From the NCBI GenBank assembly GCA_023395255.1, contig JAEWZN010000002.1, positions 1-64,000 on the forward strand: a DNA stretch of 64,000 nucleotides, written 5' to 3'. The notes beneath the pieces were generated by a model. That model saw only the letters and a list, made by a program, of their open reading frames with translations, did not search any database and had not been told where the DNA came from. Positions 25,381 to 33,438 of this stretch are shown here, piece after piece; position 1 is the stretch's first letter; each line of letters starts with the position of its first letter. The position numbers and the translations under genes are program-made. This DNA comes from Deferribacteres bacterium. GTDB lineage: Bacteria; Chrysiogenota; Deferribacteres; Deferribacterales; Geovibrionaceae.

Positions 25381-25405
25381 AGACCGTGCCTGAAGGAGGC
25401 GTGTT

Positions 25406-26257
25406 TTGATTATTTACGACTATCTTATTGAAAGAATACTGACCGAAGACGTGCCCTACGGGGATATAACAACCGAAGCCATGGGCATTTCACGCATAAA
25501 AGGCATAATGGAGTTCAGAGCGCGGTTTGACTGTGTTCTGGGCGGAGTGGCAGAGGCCTGCGCCGTGCTCAGAAAAGCCGGGGCGGAACCGGAAGTGTTT
25601 TTTACCAGCGGAAGCAGGGTAAAGGCCGGAACACTGTTCATGACAGCCTCCGGGACAGCCGGGCAGCTTCATACAGGCTGGAAAGTGTCTCAGAATATAA
25701 TGGAATATGCCTCCGGCATAGCCACGCGGACAAGGGAGGTTGTGGACAGTGCGAAAAGAGGGAACCCCGCAGTTGTTGTTGCCTGTACCCGCAAAAGCCT
25801 CCCCGGAGCGAAGACAATCTGCATGAACGCAGTTGAAGCAGGGGGAGCTGTTCCGCACAGGCTGGGGCTTTCCGAAACTTTTCTGTTGTTTGAGAACCAC
25901 ACCGTTTTCTTCAAATCCGAAGCTGAGGCTTATGCCGCCTTTGAAAAAGCATGCGCAAACCTGCCCGAAAAAAAGCCCGCCGTGGAGGCGGATTCCCTTG
26001 ATGCAGCACTCAGAGCCGCCAGAGCCGGAGCGGGCAACATTCAGTTTGATAAAGTTAAACCCGAAACTCTCACTGAATGGGTGAAGCTGATAAAGGCCGA
26101 ATACCCCGGTATAATCATAGCCGCCGCAGGGGGGGTAAATGCCTCAAACGCTGAGGAATATGCCCGCACAGGGATAGATGTTGCGGTGACCTCGTCTGTT
26201 TACTGGGGGAAACCAGCCGATATTGAAGTGGTTATGCGCCCTGCGGAACAGCTTTGA
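25406..26257 (+). CDS. modD: ModD, quinolinate phosphoribosyltransferase-like protein of molybdate operons
   Basis: 283 aa from a TTG at 25406 with a strong AAGGAGG site. It has the NadC fold, with the N-terminal EDVPYGDITTEAM segment and GNIQFDKV plus AAAGGVNASNA near the C-terminus. Its place behind modB marks it as ModD rather than NadC. ModD proteins accompany molybdate transporters in several bacteria, but the reaction is not settled. NadC itself is the alternative; a search of the rest of the genome for a second nadC would decide. Confidence 0.85.
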   Translation: MIIYDYLIERILTEDVPYGDITTEAMGISRIKGIMEFRARFDCVLGGVAEACAVLRKAGAEPEVFFTSGSRVKAGTLFMTASGTAGQLHTGWKVSQNIMEYASGIATRTREVVDSAKRGNPAVVVACTRKSLPGAKTICMNAVEAGGAVPHRLGLSETFLLFENHTVFFKSEAEAYAAFEKACANLPEKKPAVEADSLDAALRAARAGAGNIQFDKVKPETLTEWVKLIKAEYPGIIIAAAGGVNASNAEEYARTGIDVAVTSSVYWGKPADIEVVMRPAEQL

Positions 26258-26295
26258 ACTTTGTGTTCTTATAATTTTCCTAACAATTGACCCGC

Positions 26296-26324
26296 TTGAA
26301 AAATATCCCCGCTTCATGTATGGT
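26296..26324 (+). promoter_or_regulatory. Candidate promoter of surE
   Basis: TTGAAA (26296-26301), 17 bases, TATGGT (26319-26324), about 49 bases before the surE start. Moderate consensus match; the only candidate in this 115-base gap. Confidence 0.35.
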
Positions 26325-26372
26325 TAAATGTGGCGTGTGTTTAAAACATATGCCGCAAACTACGGGTGATTT

Positions 26373-27140
26373 ATGAAAATTCTGCTTACCAATGATGACG
26401 GAATCTACTCTGACGGCATATATCAGCTTTACCTTGCCTTGTCTGAGTTTGCGGATGTCACCGTTGTTGCTCCGCTGACAGAACAGTCCGCAGTGGGGCA
26501 TGCCATTACAATTTACGATCCCCTCCGCACGGAGGAGTTCTACAGATACGGCAAATTTTTCGGCACTGCGGTAAAGGGAACCCCTGCCGACTGTGTGAAA
26601 ATAGCTCTCTCAAACATCGTTGCGGAAAAGCCGGATCTTGTTGTTTCCGGAATTAATCACGGTGCAAATGTTGCCACAAACGTAATTTATTCCGGCACTG
26701 TTTCCGCCGCTACCGAAGGGGCTATGCTGGGCATAAAGTCCATAGCGGTCAGCCTCGCCTCCAAAAGATGCCGCAACTTTGAACCTGCGGCTAAGGTCGG
26801 CGCATTTTTCGCCAGAAAGCTTTACCATATGGACACTGACAACGGAATGCTTCTGAACATAAATGTTCCTCCACTTGAATACGAGGAACTTAAAGGATGG
26901 AAATACGCTGTTCAGGGCAACACCAAGTTTCTGGACAGCTTTGCCGTGAGGGAAGACCCGAAAGGGAACAAATACTTCTGGCTCACCGGAGAGGAATACA
27001 AGAGGGACGACCGTGATAATTCTGACGACTATGTGGTTTCTCAGGGGTATGTCAGCGTTACGCCTCTTATGTTTGATATGACACATCACGGGCTTTATAA
27101 CAAATTAAGATCAACGGAGGACGGCGGTGAAATTAACTAG
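26373..27140 (+). CDS. surE: 5'/3'-nucleotidase SurE
   Basis: 255 aa. A metal-dependent phosphatase of nucleoside monophosphates and short polyphosphates. LLTNDDGIYSDGI at the start holds the paired metal-binding aspartates; VVAPLTEQSAVGHAIT and VVSGINHGANVATNVIYSGTVSAA hold the serine and asparagine ligands. Length is normal. The 3' end overlaps the start of a small lipoprotein gene. Confidence 0.95.
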   Translation: MKILLTNDDGIYSDGIYQLYLALSEFADVTVVAPLTEQSAVGHAITIYDPLRTEEFYRYGKFFGTAVKGTPADCVKIALSNIVAEKPDLVVSGINHGANVATNVIYSGTVSAATEGAMLGIKSIAVSLASKRCRNFEPAAKVGAFFARKLYHMDTDNGMLLNINVPPLEYEELKGWKYAVQGNTKFLDSFAVREDPKGNKYFWLTGEEYKRDDRDNSDDYVVSQGYVSVTPLMFDMTHHGLYNKLRSTEDGGEIN

Positions 27141-27249
27141 ACTTTTTATGGTTCTTATCGTGGCTGTTTCGCTTTTCAGCGGTATAGTGGGATGCGAGGG
27201 CGGATGCTCTGACGCTACTTCGCCCGAAAAGAAAACCGAAAGCGAATAA
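27127..27249 (+). CDS. Small Cys-rich lipoprotein
   Basis: 40 aa from a GTG at 27127 with GGAGG six bases before it. Residues 1-22 form a signal peptide with a hydrophobic core, ending in a lipobox GIVGC (Cys 23), followed by EGGCSDATSP and a charged tail. The stop overlaps the next ATG as TAATG, and the start overlaps the surE 3' end, so the three genes are coupled. No family is recognised. The two cysteines could bind a metal or form a disulfide after lipidation of the first. Very short, but start, lipobox and coupling all agree. Confidence 0.65.
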   Translation: MKLTRLFMVLIVAVSLFSGIVGCEGGCSDATSPEKKTESE

Positions 27250-29906
27250 TGAAAAAATTTGTTGCCTCCTGTCTGCTTTTTGTTTTGACCGCTGTTCCGG
27301 CTTTTGCCGATGTGCTCATCCCTGAATTTGCGTTCACGGGGGAGGATATTTCCAAGTTCAGCGTGGCTCCTTCCTACATGGACGTTTCACTTTCGTTCAA
27401 TGTTGCCTCCGGCTTTGATACATACATCAGGCAGGAAAGCTTCCGGCTGGAAAACACTCAGGAAAAAGAGTACTCATCCGCCGAACCGGGCGGGATGTAC
27501 TCCGGCAGCTTCGGCACAAGCCTTTCTTCCGTTTTTGTGGGGGAAAGGGCCTACCGCAACAACATAGTGAAAAACTTCATCCGAAAGGAATACATTCAGG
27601 TTATTGAATCATACGGGAAATACAGGCAGAGGCTTGCAGGAACGCCTTATATTCAGGAGTGCTCGCTTCTTTACGGTCTTTCCCTTATGGAAACGGGCAA
27701 TCTCTCAGGCGGTGCGGATGCGCTTAAAACCGTTATAAAATCCGGCGGTGCGGCGGGTGATATAGCCACGGACAGCCTTTTCTCATATTACTTCAACACA
27801 AAGAACTACCCTGCCGTCATAACCGCAGGAAGGGAACAGCCGAAGTTTACCGAATATTCACTTTATACATACCTTTACTCCCTCATGCAGAGGAAGGACT
27901 ACGCTCAGATAGAGAAGACCGCTGCGGAGCAGAAGGAGCTTTTTGACAAGTTCCCTTATATGTATGATTTTGCTGTGGTGGCGGACTACCTTCTCGGCAA
28001 ACCGGAAGAGGTGGCAAAGCTTGCCGGCAAAGCAACCGCGAACACAGCACCCATGATAGCCGACACCCTTCTTTCACGGGGAGACAGAGCCGGGGCTGAA
28101 AAGCTGATTAATGCCATGCCTGAGGGTGAAGCAAAAAATGTTCTGAACGCGAAGCTTGCCGTTCTCGGCAGGAATGTCAACAGAGCGGCTGAGCTTACCG
28201 GAAAGCTTAAAGCGGATGAAAACAGGCTGAACGTTTTCTTCTTCTACGTCAGGCAGATGTTCCCTGCGCTTGATCCCGCCTTCGGCGACCGCATAAACTT
28301 TGATAAGAAAATTAATAAGGACTATATAAACTACTATAACGGCCTTGCGGCAATGGCCGGGAAAGACTATCCGCAGGCGGTGCGCCGTCTGGACAGCATA
28401 ATATTCAGCCGCGAACTGATGGAGAGCGCATATTTCTACCGCGGTATAGCATATTTCCGCACGGATATTTCAAAAACCGAGTTTCTCCTCCTGAAATACA
28501 TAGATTCCAGCGAAGAGGACGAAAAGGTTAAAATAGCCCGTTATGTTCTGGGGCAGATTTACTACCTCCGTGGAAGAACAGCGGATGCCCTGATGCTGGT
28601 GGAGGACTGCTTCACAGATGACTGCAAGCTGCTTAAGGCTGAAATAGCCATAGGCGGACAGAAATATGAGGCTGCAGAAGGATTTCTCGGCAATCTACAG
28701 GGAGAAAAAGCCTCCAAACTGCGCGCTGCGATTCTTTACAACAAAAAAGACTTCAATGGCGCTCTGGCCGAACTGAAAAAGGTTCCCCACACTGAAAAAG
28801 AGACTGATTACCTCCTCATGCTCACGTATCTCAAGCTGGATCAGCATGACGAGGCTGTGAAAATATACAGAAAACATTTTGCGGACATGCAGTTTTTCGA
28901 CACTCTGACGGAGAGTCTGTTCCTCGCCGGTGACTACAGGCGTGTGCTTGACCTGCTGAACTCCACGGACAATGAGCCGAAAAACCTTCTGCTTAAGGCT
29001 AAGGTTTACACCTCAATGAAGCGTTATGATGATGCGGAGCCTATTTACCGTACGCTTATCGCCAAAAATTACGCTATATTCGACTCGGTTTACGGTCTGC
29101 TTTCCGGCTATGCGGCAAGGAATATGAAGACTGAGTTCCTGAAAACCGGAGAGATGTCACTCACCGGACTGGGCAGGTTTGAGAGAAAGGATTTCCTGCT
29201 CATTCAGGCAGCCAGACTTGCCATAGATCTCAAGGAGATTGATCTGGCAACCAAGATGGTTAACCGCTTTTTCGGCGAGTTTCCCGATTCCCAGTATGTG
29301 CGTGAGGGGTATCTCCTGCGCGGAAGGCTGTTTAAAACCACAGGCAGGCTTGAACAGTGCATAGCTGATGCGGACAGGCTTATGGTTATCGGCGGCTCAA
29401 AAGAGGATGCCCTTTTCCTAAAAGCTGACTGCACGGAGGCCAAAGATTCTGCTGCGGCTGTTAAAATATATCTCCAGCTTACTGAATCCGAAAGGTTCAG
29501 GGAGCTTGCCAACAGCAAGATTGCCGAGGTTTCCAGAAACCCTGCGGAAGTTCTGAAATCCGCTGAATATTTTAAGGACAAGGATTCGGAGCTTTACTAT
29601 ACGGGTATGGACAGATACCTCTCACTCCTTGACGGGGCGGAGCTTGTTAAAAACGAGCAGACGGTTAAAGATATGCTGGTAAGTAAGAATATTTCCGTTA
29701 TGCCGGGTGCGTATTTTCATCAGGGCAGAATACTTGAGGTTAAAAAGCAGCCTGAACAGGCAGCAGCAGCATACATGAAGGGGTATTACCTCTTCCCCGA
29801 ATCAAAATATGCGAAACAAAGTTTAAGAAAAACGGTCGATATATATAAGAAGCTCGGAAAAACTTCTGAGGCTCAGGTGCTGGAGAAGAAGCTCAGCGGG
29901 AAATAG
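27249..29906 (+). CDS. Large periplasmic TPR-repeat protein
   Basis: 885 aa with a signal peptide (residues 1-20, ending VPAFA). Past a beta-rich start it is almost wholly helical hairpins of TPR type. Examples are KNFIRKEYIQVIESYGKYRQ, RYVLGQIYYLRGRTADALML, KVYTSMKRYDDAEPIYRTLI and AAAYMKGYYLFPESKYAKQS. Such proteins act as scaffolds in the envelope. It sits upstream of exbB-exbD-tonB, so it may serve that energised system, much as CpoB accompanies Tol-Pal. That link is an inference; 530 bases and repeats separate it from exbB. Confidence 0.78.
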   Translation: MKKFVASCLLFVLTAVPAFADVLIPEFAFTGEDISKFSVAPSYMDVSLSFNVASGFDTYIRQESFRLENTQEKEYSSAEPGGMYSGSFGTSLSSVFVGERAYRNNIVKNFIRKEYIQVIESYGKYRQRLAGTPYIQECSLLYGLSLMETGNLSGGADALKTVIKSGGAAGDIATDSLFSYYFNTKNYPAVITAGREQPKFTEYSLYTYLYSLMQRKDYAQIEKTAAEQKELFDKFPYMYDFAVVADYLLGKPEEVAKLAGKATANTAPMIADTLLSRGDRAGAEKLINAMPEGEAKNVLNAKLAVLGRNVNRAAELTGKLKADENRLNVFFFYVRQMFPALDPAFGDRINFDKKINKDYINYYNGLAAMAGKDYPQAVRRLDSIIFSRELMESAYFYRGIAYFRTDISKTEFLLLKYIDSSEEDEKVKIARYVLGQIYYLRGRTADALMLVEDCFTDDCKLLKAEIAIGGQKYEAAEGFLGNLQGEKASKLRAAILYNKKDFNGALAELKKVPHTEKETDYLLMLTYLKLDQHDEAVKIYRKHFADMQFFDTLTESLFLAGDYRRVLDLLNSTDNEPKNLLLKAKVYTSMKRYDDAEPIYRTLIAKNYAIFDSVYGLLSGYAARNMKTEFLKTGEMSLTGLGRFERKDFLLIQAARLAIDLKEIDLATKMVNRFFGEFPDSQYVREGYLLRGRLFKTTGRLEQCIADADRLMVIGGSKEDALFLKADCTEAKDSAAAVKIYLQLTESERFRELANSKIAEVSRNPAEVLKSAEYFKDKDSELYYTGMDRYLSLLDGAELVKNEQTVKDMLVSKNISVMPGAYFHQGRILEVKKQPEQAAAAYMKGYYLFPESKYAKQSLRKTVDIYKKLGKTSEAQVLEKKLSGK

Positions 29907-29922
29907 GGAAATCCCCCTCTTT

Positions 29923-29941
29923 CCCCCTTTGTTAAAGGGGG
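29923..29941. repeat. CCCCCTTT/AAAGGGGG hairpin element, copy 2
   Basis: The same 8-bp stem as at 145-163, here with loop GTT. It starts 17 bases after the TPR gene's stop, so it probably doubles as that gene's terminator. Confidence 0.55.
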
Positions 29942-29978
29942 AGGGTCATTCTGGGCATTTATCAGAGAATAGCCGAGC

Positions 29979-30188
29979 AGGTTCCCGTGGAAGAGACTGC
30001 CGCGTCAGGCTCACGCCTTCCTCGCAGTGACGGTTAACATGTCATTGCGAACTCTTTAAGAGTGAAGCAATCTCTCATGCGAGTGGGGGTAAGCTGTAGG
30101 ATGTAGTTTTTTTCAAACTGTACAGTCTTATGACCGTATGCGGCGTAAGATAGTATATAAGTGTGTAATATATTTAAGGTATTTATAT
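29979..30188. repeat. 210-bp tandem intergenic element, copy 1
   Basis: This block recurs at 30215-30423 with only scattered substitutions and one-base indels. Inside it, AGACTGCCGCG ... CTCGCAGTGACG is followed in inverse orientation by GTCATTGCGA ... GAAGCAATCTC, a widely dispersed palindromic repeat pair that can fold into one long stem. The rest includes TTTTTTTCAAACTGTACAG and a short AT-rich tail. Confidence 0.85.
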
Positions 30189-30214
30189 CGGTTCGGATAG
30201 CGGATGAGCGTGAT

Positions 30215-30423
30215 AGGTTCCCATGGAAGAGACTGCCGCGTTAGGCTCACGCCTTCCTCGCAGTGACGGTTAAGATGTCATTGCGAACTCTTTAAGAGTG
30301 AAGCAATCTCTCATGCGAGTGGGGGTAAGCTGTAGGATGTAGTTTTTTTCAAACTGTACAGTCTTGTGACCGTCTGCGGCGTAAGATAGTGTATAAGTGT
30401 GTAATATATTAAGGTATTTATAT
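30215..30423. repeat. 210-bp tandem intergenic element, copy 2
   Basis: Second copy, offset 236 bases from the first. Its tail (AAGGTATTTATATAAT) runs straight into the exbB leader, so the duplicated unit includes what may be the exbB promoter region; copy 1 could then be a duplicate promoter. Confidence 0.85.
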
Positions 30424-30439
30424 AATTGGAGGTCTATTG

Positions 30440-31063
30440 ATGTTGGATTCATTCGTGCAGATTATGGAGAAGGGCGGAGTGCTTATGTATCCGATTCTGT
30501 TTCTGTCCATGATTTCCCTTGGAATATTCCTTGAGAGGCTTTATGCCCTCAGAAAAGAAAGATATATGCCGAAGCTTTTTCTGGATAAGCTTTTTGAGGC
30601 ACTCAGCAAAAAAGATCTCGGAGCGGCAAGAACAATCAGCAGCGCTGATGCCAGTTCTGCTGCCAAAATCGCCTCTGATGTGCTGAACAACCTTGACCTG
30701 CCCATTTCCAGACTGATGGAAGCCACAGAGGAATCCGGCCGTTACGAAGCCCGCAGGCTTGAGAAATATCTCCCCACGCTCCAGACCATAGCCAGCGTTT
30801 CCCCTCTGCTCGGTCTTTTGGGTACGGTTCTCGGTATGATTAAGACATTCATAGTGATAAGCTCTCAAGGTGTGGGCGATGCTCAGGCTCTCGCCGGGGG
30901 TATATCCGAGGCGCTGCTTACCACTGCGGCAGGTCTCAGTGTGGCTATCCCCACCATGATATTTTACTACATAGTGCGCCACAGGTCTGACAGGGTGAGC
31001 CTTGAGCTTGAACAGGCCACCAGTAAAATGATTAACCTTATCTTCAAAGAGGGCGGACAGTGA
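30440..31063 (+). CDS. exbB: ExbB/TolQ-family proton channel protein
   Basis: 207 aa from the ATG at 30440 (GGAGG at 30428 is 7 bases before it; the TTG just upstream is too close). Three membrane helices: about 17-37, 118-142 and 157-180. The family core SVSPLLGLLGTVLGMIKTF and the later GGISEALLTTAAGLSVAIPTM are textbook. With ExbD it uses the proton gradient to energise an outer membrane system. It could equally be TolQ; the gene order with TonB-like and no TolB or Pal favours ExbB. Confidence 0.88.
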   Translation: MLDSFVQIMEKGGVLMYPILFLSMISLGIFLERLYALRKERYMPKLFLDKLFEALSKKDLGAARTISSADASSAAKIASDVLNNLDLPISRLMEATEESGRYEARRLEKYLPTLQTIASVSPLLGLLGTVLGMIKTFIVISSQGVGDAQALAGGISEALLTTAAGLSVAIPTMIFYYIVRHRSDRVSLELEQATSKMINLIFKEGGQ

Positions 31064-31461
31064 AATTTTCCAGAGACGACCGCAAACAGAGCCTTGATAT
31101 AAATATTACGCCTCTGATAGACGTGGTCTTCCTTCTGCTTATTTTCTTCATGGTATCAACATCATTCATAGTTTCGAGCTCTATTGATGTTGATTTGCCC
31201 AAGGCGAAGGGTGACCCGGTGGAGGTTAAGAAAAATATCCGTATTTCCATAAACAGCGAAGGCGGAATCCATGTTAACGGCGTTCTTTACGCTGATGACA
31301 AGGTGGCGGGAATACTGGACAGCCTTAAGAACGAAAGCCCTGAGGCAACGGTTGTTATAGAAGCCGATAAGGCGGCAACCCACGGAAAGGTGGTTTTTGT
31401 TATGGATGCTGCCAGAAAAACAGGCTTTGCAAAGTTCGCAATAGCAGTTGACGAGGAGTAG
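31060..31461 (+). CDS. exbD: ExbD/TolR-family biopolymer transport protein
   Basis: 133 aa. A GTG start overlaps the exbB stop. One membrane helix (about 16-40) carries the essential aspartate in LIDVVFLLLIFFMV, followed by a periplasmic domain with VVIEADKAATHGKVVFVMDA. Works with ExbB to couple proton flow to the TonB-like protein that follows by two bases. Confidence 0.92.
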   Translation: MKFSRDDRKQSLDINITPLIDVVFLLLIFFMVSTSFIVSSSIDVDLPKAKGDPVEVKKNIRISINSEGGIHVNGVLYADDKVAGILDSLKNESPEATVVIEADKAATHGKVVFVMDAARKTGFAKFAIAVDEE

Positions 31462-31463
31462 TC

Positions 31464-32177
31464 TTGGCACGGCTTTTTCCGTTTGTTCTGATCTCTGTTC
31501 TGGCGCATATAGCCGCTTTGGGCTTTCTGCCGGAATTTAAGGTCGATTTTTCGAGCAGATCCGAGCCCATAGCGGTGGAGATAATTCCTCCGAGGCCTAA
31601 GATTCTGCCCAAACCGCCCGTAAAGGTGACCGGTGTGCCGGAACGGCCTGCGGAAAACCCTTTCGGAAATGTTGAACCCACAATAACCATGCCGGAGCTT
31701 GATATTCCGAAGGTTGATGTCGATACAAATTACGAGGTCGAAATTCCTGACCTTAAGGTAAGCCGTGTCACCACGGATTCCGAAGTCAGGGTGGATAAAA
31801 GGCTCCTCTCAGAGATTCAGTCCACCCGTGAGACTGTGGAAAAGGAAGTCAGGGCAGGGCAGGGCGAAAAATCCACCACTGAGGCGAAGGAATACGCGGA
31901 CAGCAGTTTCTTTGTGCTGGAAAATATAAGCAACAACAGACGCCGCATAACCCATGTGCCGCCTAAGCCCACATTTTCTCTGTCTAACGACACAAAGGTG
32001 AACGTGCGTTTCAAAATAGACAAACAGGGAACCACATACGGAATAGTGCTCATAACAAGAAGCGATTCAAACATAGAGAAGCTGGCTGTTGAATTTGTGG
32101 AAAGGCTCAAGTTCAACTCAGTTACATACGCAACCAACGACTCCGCTGAAATAACTCTCTACTTCAAGGTTAGATAA
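31464..32177 (+). CDS. tonB: TonB-family energy transducer
   Basis: 237 aa, TTG start. An N-terminal helix (about 4-22, with the conserved SVLAHIAAL pattern) is followed by a proline-rich spacer (PPRPKILPKPPVK) and a charged stretch. The C-terminal domain (about 160-237) runs from KVNVRFKIDKQGTTYGI to the aromatic end YFKVR. This is the TonB/TolA C-terminal fold that touches outer membrane partners. The target receptor is not in the window. TolA is the alternative. It overlaps the next gene by one base. Confidence 0.82.
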   Translation: MARLFPFVLISVLAHIAALGFLPEFKVDFSSRSEPIAVEIIPPRPKILPKPPVKVTGVPERPAENPFGNVEPTITMPELDIPKVDVDTNYEVEIPDLKVSRVTTDSEVRVDKRLLSEIQSTRETVEKEVRAGQGEKSTTEAKEYADSSFFVLENISNNRRRITHVPPKPTFSLSNDTKVNVRFKIDKQGTTYGIVLITRSDSNIEKLAVEFVERLKFNSVTYATNDSAEITLYFKVR

Positions 32178-33304
32178 TGAATTCTCTTACTGAAAAAATA
32201 CGCGCCCGCATTGCCGATAAAGGTATGATAACTTTTGCTGAATTTATGAATATGGCTCTGTACGAGCCGGAGCAGGGCTACTATCAGAAAAAGAACCCCT
32301 TCGGTCATCAGGGGAGCTTTTACACCTCCGTAAACGCTTCCGCATCCTTCGGCAGAACCCTTGCCAATGCTTTTGCTGATACGGCGGAAAGGCTTTCTCT
32401 ACCCGCCTGTTTCTGTGAAATGGGTGCGGGAAGCGGCATGCTGGCTAATGATATTCTCACGCGCCTTAAAATCTCCAAACCTGAATTTTACGCAAGGCTC
32501 AGTTACACCATCATAGAGAAAAGCGGCTATCTCATAGACTGTCAGCGTGAACTGCTTAAAGAGCATGAAGGAAAAGTAAGCTGGAAAAGCTTTGAGGAGT
32601 TCGGCGGATTTCAGGGTATTTTCTTTTCAAACGAACTGGTGGACGCTTTTCCGGTGCACAGAGTCATCAGGCTTGGGGAAGATGTTAAGGAACTCTATGT
32701 AATTGAGCATGAGGGCGGGCTGACATTTTATCCCGACAGGCTTTCCACCCCGAAGATACAGGAATATCTCGACAGGATAAACCTCAGAATAACGGACGGG
32801 CAGATAGTCGATCTCAATCTGGACATGATAGGCTGGGTTCAGGCTCTGGCCTCGAAGATAGAAAAAGGCATGGTTTTCACCGTGGACTACGGCTACCCGG
32901 CGGAAAATATATTCGCCTCATACCGCAGGGACGGAACTGTGACCTGCTACTTTAAACATTCCCAGAACAATGACTTTTTCGAGAGAATAGGTGATCAGGA
33001 TATAACCGCCTTTGTGGATTTCACTTCATTGCAGAGCTATGGCAGGGATGCGGGGCTGGAGCCGATTTCACTTACACCTCAGTGGCTGTTTCTTGTGCAG
33101 TCGGGTATTCTGAGCGAAATAGAAAATGCGGAAACAGACCTCCAGAAGGCATCGGTTAAGGCGCTTATAATGCCGGAGGGCGGCTTCGGGACAAACTTTT
33201 TTGTTCTGGCGCAGAGCAGAAATGTTGAGATACCGGACGACTTCCCGTACCGCAAGGGAGCCAAGGAAACCCTTGATATTCTGGCGAAAATGAACGGATT
33301 CTGA
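32177..33304 (+). CDS. SAM-dependent methyltransferase, MidA/NDUFAF7 family
   Basis: 375 aa. The start of the family, ITFAEFMNMALYEPEQGYY, is followed by GSFYTSVNASASFGRTLA, the SAM-binding CEMGAGSGMLANDIL and FFSNELVDAFPVHR. The mitochondrial relative NDUFAF7 methylates an arginine of a complex I subunit. Bacterial members are widespread but their targets are mostly unproven. It overlaps the tonB stop by one base and so belongs to that operon, for no obvious reason. Confidence 0.87.
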   Translation: MNSLTEKIRARIADKGMITFAEFMNMALYEPEQGYYQKKNPFGHQGSFYTSVNASASFGRTLANAFADTAERLSLPACFCEMGAGSGMLANDILTRLKISKPEFYARLSYTIIEKSGYLIDCQRELLKEHEGKVSWKSFEEFGGFQGIFFSNELVDAFPVHRVIRLGEDVKELYVIEHEGGLTFYPDRLSTPKIQEYLDRINLRITDGQIVDLNLDMIGWVQALASKIEKGMVFTVDYGYPAENIFASYRRDGTVTCYFKHSQNNDFFERIGDQDITAFVDFTSLQSYGRDAGLEPISLTPQWLFLVQSGILSEIENAETDLQKASVKALIMPEGGFGTNFFVLAQSRNVEIPDDFPYRKGAKETLDILAKMNGF

Positions 33305-33438
33305 AAAACCTGAGAGGCAGTAACTGTTGGGGAGAAACCGGAATTTATCCAAGATGATTTAATGTATTTCTATTTTATTCATATTTTTTTCTGCTATTCT
33401 GAGTTTATCAGTTAAAATTCATCTTACGGACAGACACA

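Larger units (their letters stand above)
29907..30436. other. Gene-free gap of 530 bases filled by repeats
   Basis: No gene is seen. The gap holds a CCCCCTTT hairpin (29923-29941) just after the TPR gene, two copies of a ~210-bp element, and the AT-rich leader and GGAGG site of exbB. A 60-codon frame on the minus strand here lies inside the repeat and looks non-coding. Confidence 0.75.

Noticed and set aside
25406..26257. NadC as the primary call
   Set aside because: The fold is shared, but no nadA or nadB is near and the gene ends a molybdate operon, which favours ModD.
30270..30452. 60-codon minus-strand frame in the repeat gap
   Set aside because: It spans the duplicated non-coding repeat and the exbB leader; the other repeat copy does not keep the frame.
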